This document shows, piece after piece, positions 17,443 to 30,335 of a stretch of 64,000 nucleotides of DNA. Both the position numbers and the translations under genes were made by a program. Under the pieces are notes generated by a model that saw only the letters and a list, made by a program, of their open reading frames with translations, was not told the DNA's origin and ran no database searches. Position 1 is the first letter of the stretch, and each line of letters opens with the position of its first letter. The DNA is from CAWEWH01 sp963812775 (GTDB lineage: Bacteria > Pseudomonadota > Alphaproteobacteria > Rhizobiales > Beijerinckiaceae), in assembly GCA_963812775.1 (NCBI GenBank), contig CAWEWH010000009.1, forward strand, positions 620,001 to 684,000. The letters are read 5' to 3'.

Positions 17443-19856
17443 GACCGCGCACCTTTTCGGTCGGCTCCTGCACGAGCGGTTGCGTGCCGATGATGCCTTC
17501 CCGTTCCAGTCGCTGCAGATCCTCGGCCGAGAGGCCAAGCGCCTCCCCGAGGATCGCGGCATTGTGCTCCCCCAAGAGGGGCGCCGGGCTCGCAATGCCG
17601 TAGGGCTTATCGCTCTCGCGATAAGGAGCGGAAGCCTGCATGTGGCGCCCGATGACGACGTGCTGCGTCGCCTGCCAGAAGCCGCGCGCCTCCAGATGCG
17701 GGTCCGTGAGGAGATCGAGGGCACCGCGAGCAACGCCGGCCGCGACGCCGGCGGCCTGCAGGGCCGCCATGGCGGCATCGCCGTGCTGCGTGCGTGTCCA
17801 AGCGCTCACCAAGGCGTCGATCTCGTCCTCGCGGGCCCGCCGGGCCTTCGCATCGGCGAAGGCGGCGGCGGCAGCAAGGTCCGACCGCCCGATGAGTGTT
17901 GCAAGCGCTCGCCAGGCTGCGTTGTCGCTGACCGCGATGGCAATCCAGCCGTCCGCGTCGGCGGTCGGGAACACGCCATGCGGCACGAAGGCAGGATGGC
18001 GGTTGCCGCGCCGCGGCGCCACGGTGCCGGTCACCGATTGCTCGATGATGGCGGGGGCCGCGAGCGGCAGCATGCACTCCACCTGGCTGAGGTCGACATA
18101 CTGGCCGAGGCCCGTCCTCTTGCGATGGAGCAACGCAACGATCAGCGCCGCGGCGGCGTTGTAACCGCCCACCGGGTCGCCATAGGCTATGTGGTTGAGC
18201 GTGGGAGGATCCTGCGGCCGCCCGGTAACGGTCGGCAGTCCGGACGCTTGTTCGAGCGTCGAGCCGTAGGCACGGCAGGCACTCCACTTGTTGTCGGCGC
18301 CGAAGGCCGGCATCGACACCATCACCAGATCGGGTTTCACCTGCGAGAGTGCGATGTAGTCGATGCCGAGCTTGGGAAGCACCTCGACGGAGTAGTTCTC
18401 GATCACCCCGTCGGCGGTCGCCACGAGCCGCTTGAACAATGTCATGCCGTTGCGCGAGGTCAGGTCGAGGGTAACGCCGAGCTTGTTGCGATTCATGGCC
18501 TGGAACCAGCGGCTCTTCTCGTATTGCTGGTCCTGGACATAGGCCGGCGTCGTGCGATCGGTGCCGCGCCACCAGTCCGGATACTGGCAGGCCTCGACCT
18601 TGATGACTTCGGCGCCGAGGTCGGCGAGGTGGCGCGTCGCCGATGGACCCGCCCATCCCATCGTAAGGTCGACGATCCTGAGGCCGGCGAGCAGCCCCTT
18701 GCCCGAGCCCGCCACCGCATCGGCCGTCCACTGACCAGCATCGAGCGTCCAGGCGGCCGGGTGCTGCCCGAGCTGTGGCGCACGACCGCCGCGGCGGCGC
18801 ACATATTGCAGGCGCAGCGGATTGGCCGGCGCCTCGAAGGCCGCTGTGCCGATGGCAATAGGCACGAAGGCGCCGCGCTCGCGGTGCACGTCCTGCTGCA
18901 GCAGCGTCGCCATGTCGGGGACCGGCACGACCGGCAGCTTCAGTTCCAAGGCGCGCGCGAACCATTCCTCGGCCGTGCGCTCGAGGAGCCGCGGCAGCAT
19001 GACGGCATCGATCTCGGCGGCGCACTTCACGCGCTCCTGCTTGAAGCGAGGATCATCGGCGAGTTCGGGCACGCCGAGCATGGTGGCGAAGGCGCGCCAC
19101 TGGGCCGGCGTGACGACGGTGACACCGAGCATGCCTTCTCGGGTCGGAAAGACGCCGCATGGATAGTGGCGGCTCGTGCGGTTGATGCCGAGGCGAGGCG
19201 GCTCGCCATTGGCTGCCGCGACCGCCACGCCGTACTCGGCGGCCGTCAGAGCGGCGTCATGAATGCTGACCGAGAAGCGTTTGCCGAAGCCGCGCCCATA
19301 GAGAGCCGCCGCCGTCGGGATGAAGCTCGCGAGCCCGGCGATGATGCCGAGCTGTCCGTCATTACCGAGGATCGGCGGCCCCTCGACCGGACCGTTGGGC
19401 CTGACCAGTCCCGCCAACGCGCGGCAGGTGGCGTCCGTCACCTTGAACGCGCGATAGGGCCCGTGCTCGCCGAACCAGGAAATGGCGGTGACGATCAGCG
19501 ATGGCATCGCTGATCTGATCTCGGCATGGGTGAGCGGCGAGGAGTTCGATCTCGGCGATAGGACGCCCGTCGAGCAGCACATGCGCCTCGCTCAGCACTT
19601 CCAGCACGCAACCGCGGTCCGGCTTCACCGCAAGGTCGGCCACGACGCTTTTCTTGTGGGTGTTGAGCCAAGCAAAATACGCACTGTCGCGCCTGCCGCG
19701 CTCCGCCTCGACCAGCGGCGGGGCCACGCGCAAGGGATCGCCCTCGGGGGGCTCGATCTTGATCACCTCGGCGCCGAGCTCGGCGAACAGCTTGCCGCAA
19801 TAGCCGAGCGCGACGCCCGAGCCGATTTCGACAACCCGCAGTCCGTTGAAGGTCAT
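17423..19856 (-). CDS. Tandem-domain CaiB/BaiF CoA-transferase (one frameshift)
   Basis: Two complete class III CoA-transferase domains are fused in one protein of about 810 residues. The first starts at MTFNGLRVVEIGSGVALGYC (ATG at 19856) and the second at GLRIVDLTMGWAGPSATRHLADLGAEV. Class III enzymes move CoA between carboxylic acids through an aspartyl-CoA intermediate, and each monomer of the usual dimer forms an interlocked ring. The frame changes once near 19525; sequence is conserved on both sides. It lies downstream of a carboxyltransferase and an IclR regulator on the same strand, which suggests catabolism of an organic acid. The substrate cannot be read from sequence. Confidence 0.85.
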
Positions 19857-19953
19857 TGCGTGATTCCGCCCCCACCGCTGCGCGCGGCCGGCGCGCCCCT
19901 ATATATCGAGCAGCTTAACAAATTGGCGCCGCGGTCGCTGGTGCTGGACGCCA

Positions 19954-21631
19954 TCAGCCACGCATCGTGAAGGACGCGAGCCCCGGCTTGCGCAGCGGCG
20001 CGGCCAGGTTGGCGAACTCGCAGATCAGCGGCCGCGTGTCGCGCGGATCGATGATCTCCTCGATCCAGGAACGCCTCGGCCGTGCGGAACGGCGAGCGCA
20101 GCGCGCTCGAGCCGCGCCTCGATCTCGGCGAGCTTTGCCACCGGATCGTCGCGACGGCGTCGATCTCGGCGCGATAGGCCGCCTCGACGCCGCCCTCGAG
20201 CGGCAGCGAGCCCCAGTTGCCGGACGGCCATGAGTAGCGGAACGCGGAATGCGTATGCGGCAGGTGCGCGCCGCCGCCGACGCCGAACACGTTGCGGACG
20301 ATGATCGAGCACCACGGCACCGTGCTTTGGTGGATGGCGCGCGACCGCCTGCACCGCAAAGCGCATGGTGCCGGTCGAATTCCGCCTGCAGGCCGACCGC
20401 GAAGCCGAAACAGTCGACGAGATGCACGACCGGCAGGTGGAAGGTCTGGCAGGTGTCGACGAATTTCGTGATCTTGCGCGACGGGCGGCCGCATTCCAGG
20501 CGCCGCCAGTCGTGCAGCGGATCGCCAGCCAGCAATGCCGACCGGCCAGCCGTCGAGCCGCGCGAAGCCGGTGATGATGGCGCGGCCAAAGCCGCGGCGC
20601 GATCTCGAAGAACGAGCCCTGGTCGACCACCGCCGTCGATGATGCGGCGCATCTGGTAGGCCTTCTTGCGGTCGCGCGGCACGGCCGTGATCAGGCTCTC
20701 GTCGCGCCGGTTCGGATCGTCCCAGCTCTCCGCCCGCGGCGGCAGCTCCCAGATCGAGACGGCAGGTAGGACAGGAATCTGCCGCGCGCGTGGCGAAAGC
20801 TTCCTCCTCGGTGTCGACGGCGTCGTCGACGGTGCCGGCCGCGATCTGCACCTTGTGGCCGCCGAGCTCCTGCTTGGTGCGCTTCTCGCCGAGCCGGTCG
20901 ACCACCGGCGGCCCGGCAACGAACACCGCCGACTTCTCCTTCACCATCAGCGAGTAGTGGCTGGCCGACAGTCGCGCCGCGCCGAGGCCCGCCACCGAAC
21001 CGAGGCCGAGGGCGACGACCGGGATGCGCCCCATGTTGATCGCGCACGAGATGCAGGCCGGACTGAGGCCGATGCCGCCCGGCAGGTTGGCGTAGCCTTT
21101 CGTCTCGATGGTCTTCACCGAGCCGCCGCCGCCGGAGCCTTCGATGATGCGGATGATCGGCATGCGGAACTCCGCCGCCATCCGTTCCGGCATCTGATAC
21201 TTCTCGCGGATCGATGCATCGGCCGAGCCGCCGCGCACCGTAAAATCGTCGCCGAAGATGATCACCGGCCGGCCGTCGACGCGGCCGCGGCCGAACACGC
21301 CGTTGCCCGGCATGAAGTCGATCATGTTGCCGTCTTTGTCGTACTTCGCCTTGCCGGCGACGCTGCCGAGTCTCGTGGAAGGAGTCCGGGTCGAGCAGAT
21401 CTTGTCGATGCGCTCGCGGACCGTGAGCCGGCCGCCGGCATGCTGGCGCTCGACACGCTCCTTGCCGCCCATCTGCCGGGCGATGCGCTTGCGCTCCGCA
21501 AGCTCGTCCAGTTCCTTCTGCCAGCCGCTCTCCACGCTGGCGGACTGTCGGCGGGCCGGCTGCGCCTCGGGACCTTTGCCGGAAAGCTCCGGAGCTTTGT
21601 CAGGCTTAGGCGTGCGAACGTCCATGTTCAT
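19954..21631 (-). CDS. Acyl-CoA carboxylase carboxyltransferase subunit (multiple frameshifts)
   Basis: This gene encodes about 555 residues of a biotin-dependent carboxyltransferase of the propionyl/methylcrotonyl-CoA carboxylase beta type. Visible blocks are the N-terminal GGRLTVRERIDKIC, the oxyanion region EGSGGGGSVKTIETKGYANLP, AAGLGAARLSASHYSLMVK-like sequence, and the C-terminal CQTFHLPVVHLVDCFGFAVG and VRNVFGVGGGAH. No single frame covers it: at least six breaks, first near 21380 and then repeatedly between 20800 and 20050. Conserved sequence persists through all of them. No biotin carboxylase or biotin carrier gene is in the window. It is preceded by IclR and followed by the tandem CoA-transferase. 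Confidence 0.75.
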
Positions 21632-21684
21632 GCCTCGCTCGAGGCGGCCGGTAGGCACGCCAGACCCGGCATATCACGGTGGCG

Positions 21685-21728
21685 ATTGATCCCGAAAAGT
21701 CGCGGCCTCTTCGGACAAGATCATGCGC
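21685..21728. repeat. Palindromic REP-like element
   Basis: GATCCCGAAAAGT on the left and TTCGGACAAGATCATGCGC on the right can form an imperfect hairpin. The right arm matches the element at 35280-35328 and the half-copies near 9.7 kb. Such elements are frequent between genes in Rhizobiales genomes. It lies between the IclR stop and the carboxyltransferase start. Confidence 0.65.
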
Positions 21729-21730
21729 CA

Positions 21731-22642
21731 TCATCGCGCATCGGCACCCGACACCCGCGGCACCGATCCATTGCTGCCGCCGACGACGCGTGCAGCGCCC
21801 GTTTCACGCGGCTTTGCAGGCGCAACCCCGTTGCCTTCGTTCGGCTGTGGCACCGCCATCTGCACCGCCGTCACCGCGTCCTTGAGTTCGCGCCGCAAAT
21901 CCGCGAGCCGCTCCAAGGGAAACCGCGACGAGATGCCGGCGATTGCGACCGCAAGATAAGGGCTGCCATGACCATTGGGCACCGGCAGGCTCACCCCGGT
22001 CACCCCCTCGGTGATCGAGCCTTCACTCACCGCGATGCCGTTGCGCTTCACGGTGGCGACGCGTTCGCGGAAGAGCGCCGGGGAAATGCGGCGATCGCGC
22101 TTCAGCGCATGGGCAATGCGCGAGAAGATTGCCTCGATTTCGTCGTCGTCCTGCGCCGCCAGCAGAGCCAAGCCGCCGGACCCAAAGCCGATCAATCGCC
22201 TTGCCCCTGGCGTGAACGTGAATGTGCGGATCGGGAACGAACCCTCGATGCGATCGAGGCAGACAACCTCGTCGCCGCTGCGCATCACCAGATAGACTGT
22301 GTCGCCGCTGCGGCGGGCGAGGTCGGTGAGGATCGGCCGGCAGCGCGCCACGATGGCGTGGGGCTCGCCGGCCGCGAGCCCCAGCTCGAAAGCAAGGACC
22401 CCCAGGCGATAGCGCCGCGTCGTCGGATCGCGCTGCACCAGGTTTTCCGTGCACAGGCACCGCAACAGGCGATGGACCGTTGGGCGTGGCAGGCCAGACC
22501 CTTCCGTCAGATCGAGCAGCCGCGCTCCGCCGGCGCTGTTGCGCGCGATTAGCCGCAGCAGGCCGACCGCCCGGCTGACGCTCTGCACGCCGCCTTCTGG
22601 GCGGGTGCGGCTCGCGGGTTCGCTTGGACTTTTTGACCGCAT
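21731..22642 (-). CDS. IclR-family transcriptional regulator
   Basis: This protein of about 303 residues has an N-terminal winged helix (VQSVSRAVGLLRLIARNSAG; GLPRPTVHRLLRCL) and the C-terminal IclR effector domain (GDTVYLVMRSGDEVVCLDRIEG; GVTGVSLPVP). The ATG at 22640-22642 is chosen because the usual short disordered leader precedes the helix-turn-helix; the upstream frame is not conserved. IclR proteins respond to small organic acids and usually control an adjacent catabolic operon. Here that would be the carboxyltransferase and CoA-transferase genes immediately downstream on the same strand. The C-terminal 25 residues are low-complexity. Confidence 0.88.
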   Translation of the reverse strand: MRSKSPSEPASRTRPEGGVQSVSRAVGLLRLIARNSAGGARLLDLTEGSGLPRPTVHRLLRCLCTENLVQRDPTTRRYRLGVLAFELGLAAGEPHAIVARCRPILTDLARRSGDTVYLVMRSGDEVVCLDRIEGSFPIRTFTFTPGARRLIGFGSGGLALLAAQDDDEIEAIFSRIAHALKRDRRISPALFRERVATVKRNGIAVSEGSITEGVTGVSLPVPNGHGSPYLAVAIAGISSRFPLERLADLRRELKDAVTAVQMAVPQPNEGNGVAPAKPRETGAARVVGGSNGSVPRVSGADAR

Positions 22643-22818
22643 GGTGGACTCTTTTTTCGTTCCGAAAGGCTGAAAGAGCACGCTTTTCAGCCTAGCAGGC
22701 GGGTTACTGCGACACAATGTCCAGCATGCGGAAGATCATGGGCACGGATGCTTCTGGGACCCGCGGTTTGACGGCTGCGATTAACGCCGCCCTTAGGTTT
22801 CTTTGCTCTTGTCGGGGC

Positions 22819-25593
<2,775 letters not shown>

Positions 25594-25727
25594 AGAGAAT
25601 TTGAGTCAATTCACCACACTTTAACGGCGGACCTAAGATTTGGCGCAATAGCTTCGGGTGTCGGGTAATCGCGTAAGGAATACGCAACCGGGACCGCGTG
25701 AGATGCGGGCATTCGACGAGAAGGCCC

Positions 25728-27056
25728 ATGCTGCGAGCCAAGCCCGGCAAATTCTGCGTTAACCAAAGCGGCGCGACGATCGTCATGTTCGGCGTCTCGC
25801 TGCCGATCCTGGCGCTCGCTATCGCGGTGGCCGTCGAGTACGCCTCCCTTGCCAGCCGGAGAGCGACGCTGCAGGTCGCGGCCGACAGCGCCGCACTTGC
25901 CGCCGCCACCGAGCTTAGCCTCGCCAACACCAGCGACGAGCGCGTCGAGGCCGTCGCCAAGTCGGTCGCCTACGCCAAGCTCTACGAGAACGGCGTCGTC
26001 GGGCCGAACCAAGCCGCCGTCGCGTCAAAGGTCATCAACGAGCGTACCGCCGTCAGTATCACGATCGGTGAGAACGTGCCGAGCGTGATGGGCAGCGTCA
26101 TGAGGCTGTCTTCGACCGATCTCGGCGCCAAGGCGGTGGCGCGCGTCGCCGGCCGCACGCGGCTGTGCCTGCTGGGTCTGCGCCAAGAGGGCAAAGGCGT
26201 CGTCACGATGCAGAAGGACGCCCGGGTCACCGCCCAGGGCTGCGCCATCTATTCCAATTCCAAGCACTCCAGCGGGCTGGTCGGCGAAGAGAACGCCAGC
26301 GCCACCGCCTCGCTGATCTGCTCGGCCGGCGGTTTTTCCGGCAAGCGCGCGCAATTTTCACCCTCCCCCACGACCGACTGTCCCGCTCTGGCCGACCCTC
26401 TGCAATCGCAGCAAGCGCCGCCTGTCGGACCTTGCGGCCTCATCAAAATCGCCAAGACCATCAAGGGCGGCGCCGTGTCGCTTGCGCCCGGCACCTATTG
26501 CGGCGGCCTCATCATCACCAAGGGCGCCCAGGTGACCCTGCAGAAGGACGGCATCTACGTTTTCAACGACGGCCCCCTCATCGTCGAGAACAACAGCGCA
26601 CTGATCGGCACCAATGTCGCCCTCTATTTCACCGGCGACGCAGCGGGGCTGCGCTTCGACAGCGACAGCACCATCAGCCTGACAGCGCCGCGCACCGGCA
26701 TCATGGCCGGCATCCTGATGTTCGACGACCGCAATGTCGGCAGCCCGCTCATCCCGCCGCTCGGCCTCAATCTGCCGGTGCCGCCGCTGCCGCTCGGCGT
26801 CAACCTGAGGCAATACCGCATCGTCAGCGACGATGCCCGCGTGCTGCTCGGCACCATCTACCTTCCCGGCGGCCGGCTGGTCATCGACAGCAAGAAGGCG
26901 GTCGCTGACCGCTCCGCCTATACGGTGATCGTCGCCAACCGCGTCGAGCTCTTCGAAGGTCCGAACCTCTATCTCAACACCAATTACGCATCGACCGACA
27001 TTCCCCTGCCCAAGGGTGTTGGTCCCCAAAGCGGGCAAGTCACGTTGGTGCAATGA
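25728..27056 (+). CDS. TadG-like pilus/secretion protein
   Basis: This protein of about 442 residues has a TadE/TadG-like N-terminus: a short basic leader, the segment SGATIVMFGVSLPILALAIA as membrane anchor, and then AADSAALAAATEL, the helix typical of TadG and related Flp pilus proteins. The rest is a large extracytoplasmic domain with repeated beta-type segments and several Cys residues. No other tad or cpa genes are in the window. It is coupled by a four-base overlap to the response regulator behind it and follows the hybrid kinase, so expression with a signalling pair is likely. Two in-frame start codons exist; the second (25728) fits the leader better. Confidence 0.72.
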   Translation: MLRAKPGKFCVNQSGATIVMFGVSLPILALAIAVAVEYASLASRRATLQVAADSAALAAATELSLANTSDERVEAVAKSVAYAKLYENGVVGPNQAAVASKVINERTAVSITIGENVPSVMGSVMRLSSTDLGAKAVARVAGRTRLCLLGLRQEGKGVVTMQKDARVTAQGCAIYSNSKHSSGLVGEENASATASLICSAGGFSGKRAQFSPSPTTDCPALADPLQSQQAPPVGPCGLIKIAKTIKGGAVSLAPGTYCGGLIITKGAQVTLQKDGIYVFNDGPLIVENNSALIGTNVALYFTGDAAGLRFDSDSTISLTAPRTGIMAGILMFDDRNVGSPLIPPLGLNLPVPPLPLGVNLRQYRIVSDDARVLLGTIYLPGGRLVIDSKKAVADRSAYTVIVANRVELFEGPNLYLNTNYASTDIPLPKGVGPQSGQVTLVQ

Positions 27057-27505
27057 CAACCGAAGTCGTCGACATTTCGCCGCGCGCCGCCGCTTGCGCG
27101 CCCGTCGCCGCTCACAACCGGGTCCTCGTCGTCGACGACGACCCCCTGCAGCGCGAGTTCGCCATCTGCCAACTCTCTAGCGCCGATCTCACCGTCAACA
27201 CGGCGGGGGACGGCGAGGAAGCGTGGCTGAAGCTCGCCGAAGACACCTACGACGCCGCCCTCATCGACCTCTACATGCCCGAGCTCGACGGCCTCGGCCT
27301 TATTGCCCGCATCAAGGCCGAACCGAAGCATCGCAACATGCCGATCATCATCGTCAGCGGCAGTGACGACCACTCGCTGCTCGAGCAGTCCTATCGCGAC
27401 GGCGCCTTCGTGTTCTGCCTGAAGCCGGTGAGCTGGCGCTTGCTCAAAGCGCAGCTCGACCACGCCCTCGACACGGCGCGCATGAAGCGGCTCGGCTATC
27501 TCTGA
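27053..27505 (+). CDS. Single-domain response regulator
   Basis: This 150-residue protein is one receiver domain with a 20-residue N-terminal extension. The acidic pocket VVDDDPLQREF, phospho-acceptor Asp in ALIDLYMPELDG and conserved Lys in CLKPVS are all present. There is no DNA-binding or enzymatic output domain. Its ATG overlaps the TadG-like stop codon by four bases, and the hybrid kinase two genes upstream is the likely partner. It could act through protein-protein contact as CheY or DivK do. Confidence 0.88.
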   Translation: MTTEVVDISPRAAACAPVAAHNRVLVVDDDPLQREFAICQLSSADLTVNTAGDGEEAWLKLAEDTYDAALIDLYMPELDGLGLIARIKAEPKHRNMPIIIVSGSDDHSLLEQSYRDGAFVFCLKPVSWRLLKAQLDHALDTARMKRLGYL

Positions 27506-27536
27506 CGCTCGACGACGGACCGCCCTCGTCGAGCGT
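27505..27536 (+). terminator. Hairpin after the response regulator
   Basis: An 11-base-pair perfect stem (27505-27515 with 27526-27536) overlaps the stop codon of the response regulator gene. There is no T-run after it, so it may be a weak or Rho-assisted terminator. It separates the signalling operon from the purine operon. The rest of the gap to 27722 holds a short direct repeat (GTCGTCTGCCCT twice) and no gene. Confidence 0.45.
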
Positions 27537-27722
27537 TGGTCCGTCGCCCGTCTTTCGTCGTCTGCCCTCTGTCGTCTGCCCTCCAGTGCCAGCCTTTCCG
27601 CTTGCCGCCCCGGTCGAACTCGTCGCACTATCGCGGTGACCGGCGTGATGACGGCACTTGGCATGGCCATTGCCTCGATCCGCTGATCGGGGGCCGGCTC
27701 ACGCCGGCGAGAGGAGCAGACA

Positions 27723-28757
27723 ATGGCCAGGATGCTTGTGCGCGCGGCACGGAGCGGCGCCGCCGCGATACTTGGGGTGACGTTGGGGCTCGCATGGGGG
27801 TCCGCCGCGTCGGCCCAGACGGCCCTCAAATTCGCCCTCGACTGGAAGTTCGAGGGTCCGGCCGCCCCGTATTTCGTGGCCATCGACAAGGGCTACTACA
27901 AGGCCGAGGGCCTCGACGTGACCATCGATTCGGGCCCGGGCTCGGTGCAGGGCATCACCCGCGTCGCCGCCGGCACCTATCCGATCGGTTTCTTCGACAT
28001 CAATTCGCTGGTGAAATTCCGCGACCAGAACCCCGACAAGGCGGTCAAGGCCGTCATGATGGTCTACGACGCCCCGCCCTTTTCCATCGTCTCCCTGAAG
28101 AAATCGGGCATCAAGAGCCCCAAGGACCTCGAAGGCAAGACGCTCGGCGCGCCGGCGGCTGACGGCGCCTTTGCGCAGTGGAAGGCCTTCGTGAAGGAGA
28201 ACAATGTCGACGGCGCCAAGGTGAAGATCGAGAATGTCGGTTTCCCGGTGCGCGAGCCGATGCTGGCGGCCGGCAATGTCGACGCCATCACCGGCTTTTC
28301 GTTCTCATCCTACTTCAATCTGCTGCAGAAGGGCGTGGCGCCCGACGACATCAACGTCATGCTGATGTCCAACCATGGCCTCGTGCTCTACGGCAACGCC
28401 ATCATGGTCAATCCGGATTTCGCCAGGGCCAACCCGAAGGTCGTGGCGGGCTTCGTGCGCGCCACCGTCAAGGGTTTCATCGAGACGGCCAAGAATCCGG
28501 AGGAGGCGGTCAAGTCGGTGATGAAGCGCAACGAGACCGGCGATGAGAAGATCGAGCTCGATCGCCTCAAGATGGCGCTCAGGGACAACATGGTGACGCC
28601 CTACGTAAAGGCGAACGGCGTTGGCGGCGTCGACATGGCGCGGCTCGCCAAGTCCATCGAGCAGATCGGGCTGACCTACGACTATACCAAGAAGCCCAGC
28701 GCCGAGGACATTTTCACCGCCGAGTTCCTGCCGCCTGCGGCCGAGCGCAAGCTCTGA
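27723..28757 (+). CDS. ABC transporter substrate-binding protein (NMT1/SsuA-like)
   Basis: This 344-residue periplasmic protein has a signal peptide ending near SAASAQ and the NMT1/THI5-like fold: LKFALDWKFEGPAAPYFVA, GYYKAEGLDVTI and the later GNVDAITGF. Relatives bind sulfonates, thiamine precursors, pyrimidines or purines. The gene opens an operon of nine genes that continues with the ATPase, permease and all purine-degrading enzymes, so the ligand is probably a purine such as xanthine, urate or allantoin. That ligand is an inference from position only. Confidence 0.88.
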   Translation: MARMLVRAARSGAAAILGVTLGLAWGSAASAQTALKFALDWKFEGPAAPYFVAIDKGYYKAEGLDVTIDSGPGSVQGITRVAAGTYPIGFFDINSLVKFRDQNPDKAVKAVMMVYDAPPFSIVSLKKSGIKSPKDLEGKTLGAPAADGAFAQWKAFVKENNVDGAKVKIENVGFPVREPMLAAGNVDAITGFSFSSYFNLLQKGVAPDDINVMLMSNHGLVLYGNAIMVNPDFARANPKVVAGFVRATVKGFIETAKNPEEAVKSVMKRNETGDEKIELDRLKMALRDNMVTPYVKANGVGGVDMARLAKSIEQIGLTYDYTKKPSAEDIFTAEFLPPAAERKL

Positions 28758-28764
28758 GCCGCCA

Positions 28765-29565
28765 ATGCGTGAGTGGAGCGCGCGATTGATCGAGCTCGCC
28801 GGCGTCACGCTCGCCTATGCCGGGCGGACGGGCGAGGTTCTCGCGCTCCGCGACACCGAGCTCAAGGTCAAGCGCGGCGAGTTCGCAGCCGTCGTCGGTC
28901 CTTCGGGCTGCGGCAAGTCGACCCTGATGAAGCTGGTCACCGGCCTCGTGCCGCCCACCCGCGGCACGGTGACGGTCGACGGCAAAACCGTCGCCGGCCC
29001 TGTCAAGCTCGCCGGCATGGCGTTCCAGAACGCCAATCTCCTGCCCTGGCGCACCGTCGTCGACAACGTGCTCCTGCCGCTCGAGATCGTCGAGCCCTAT
29101 CGCCACGCCTCGCGCAACGCCAGGGTCGGGTTCCGGGCCCGCGCCGAGGAGCTGCTCGCCCTTGTCGGGCTTGCAGGCTTTGGCAGCCGCTATCCGTGGG
29201 AACTGTCGGGCGGCATGCAGCAGCGCGCCTCGCTGTGCCGCGCCCTCATTCACGAGCCGCCGCTGCTGATGCTCGATGAGCCGTTCGCGGCCCTCGACGC
29301 CTTCACGCGCGAGGAGCTCTGGTGCGTGCTGCGCGACGTGTGGGCGCGCATCGGCTTCACCGTCGTGCTGGTCACTCATGACTTGCGCGAGGCGGCTTTC
29401 CTCGCCGACACCATCCACGTGATGAGCGCGCGGCCCGGCCGCATCGTCGAGAGCCGCACAGTCGAATTGGCACGGCCGCGCGACCTCGATGTCTGCTATG
29501 AGCCGCGCTTCACCGATCTCGTACACGCGCTCCGCAACACGATCGCCGAGGTCCGCAAGGCATGA
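28765..29565 (+). CDS. ABC transporter ATP-binding protein (nitrate/sulfonate/purine type)
   Basis: This 266-residue ATPase has Walker A GPSGCGKST, the Q-loop in AFQNANLLPW, the signature ELSGGMQQR, Walker B LLMLDEPFAALD and the switch His in VTHDLREA. It belongs to the SsuB/TauB group. Its start lies seven bases after the binding-protein stop and its end overlaps the permease by four bases. It powers the importer of the purine operon. Confidence 0.92.
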   Translation: MREWSARLIELAGVTLAYAGRTGEVLALRDTELKVKRGEFAAVVGPSGCGKSTLMKLVTGLVPPTRGTVTVDGKTVAGPVKLAGMAFQNANLLPWRTVVDNVLLPLEIVEPYRHASRNARVGFRARAEELLALVGLAGFGSRYPWELSGGMQQRASLCRALIHEPPLLMLDEPFAALDAFTREELWCVLRDVWARIGFTVVLVTHDLREAAFLADTIHVMSARPGRIVESRTVELARPRDLDVCYEPRFTDLVHALRNTIAEVRKA

Positions 29566-30332
29566 AGCTGCGCGCCGAGGATCTTGCACCCTGGCTGTTC
29601 ACCATCGGCATGTTCGTGGTGTGGGAGGCCGTGTGTCGCATCTTCAAGATCGATACCGCGGTGCTGCCGGCGCCGTCCCTCGTCTTTGCGGCGATGGTCC
29701 GTTACTGGAGCCCGCTCCTGCGCAATTCCTTCGTCACGCTGTGGACGACCATGGCGGGCTTTGCCATGGCGGTCGCCTTCGGGCTAGCGCTTGGCCTCGT
29801 CGTCGGCTGGTCGCGCACCATCTATCGCGGCCTCTATCCGGTGATGATCGGCTTCAACTCGGTTCCCAAGGTCGCCATCGTGCCGATCCTCATCATCTGG
29901 TTCGGCATCGGCGAGATCCCGGCCATCCTCACCGCCTTCCTGATCTCCTTCTTCCCCATCGTGGTCAACGTCGCGACCGGGCTTGCCACCATCGAGCCGG
30001 AGCTGGAGGACGTGCTGCGCGCCCTCGGCGCCAGCAAGCTCGACATCATGCTGAAGGTCGGCATCCCGCGCGCCATGCCCTATTTCTTCGGCTCGTTGAA
30101 AGTGGCCATCACCCTCGCCTTCGTGGGCGCCGTCGTGTCGGAGACGGTGGGGGCCAATCATGGCCTCGGCCATCTCATGTTGCAGGCTGGGTCCAATTTT
30201 CAGATGCCCCTCGTCTTCGCGGGCCTCCTCGCCCTCGCAGTGGAAGGTATCGTCATGTATGCTGTGTTCGCCTTCATGGAGCAGCGCATGACCGGCTGGG
30301 CCTTTCGCTCGTCGTCGAGCGCGGCGGCGTGA
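29562..30332 (+). CDS. ABC transporter permease (SsuC/TauC-like)
   Basis: This 256-residue inner-membrane protein has about six hydrophobic helices and the permease EAA-like loop near LRALGASKLDIMLKVGIPRAMP, which contacts the ATPase. It overlaps the ATPase gene by four bases and is followed after three bases by the molybdenum hydroxylase genes. No second permease exists, so it probably works as a homodimer. Confidence 0.92.
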   Translation: MKLRAEDLAPWLFTIGMFVVWEAVCRIFKIDTAVLPAPSLVFAAMVRYWSPLLRNSFVTLWTTMAGFAMAVAFGLALGLVVGWSRTIYRGLYPVMIGFNSVPKVAIVPILIIWFGIGEIPAILTAFLISFFPIVVNVATGLATIEPELEDVLRALGASKLDIMLKVGIPRAMPYFFGSLKVAITLAFVGAVVSETVGANHGLGHLMLQAGSNFQMPLVFAGLLALAVEGIVMYAVFAFMEQRMTGWAFRSSSSAAA

Positions 30333-30335
30333 TCC

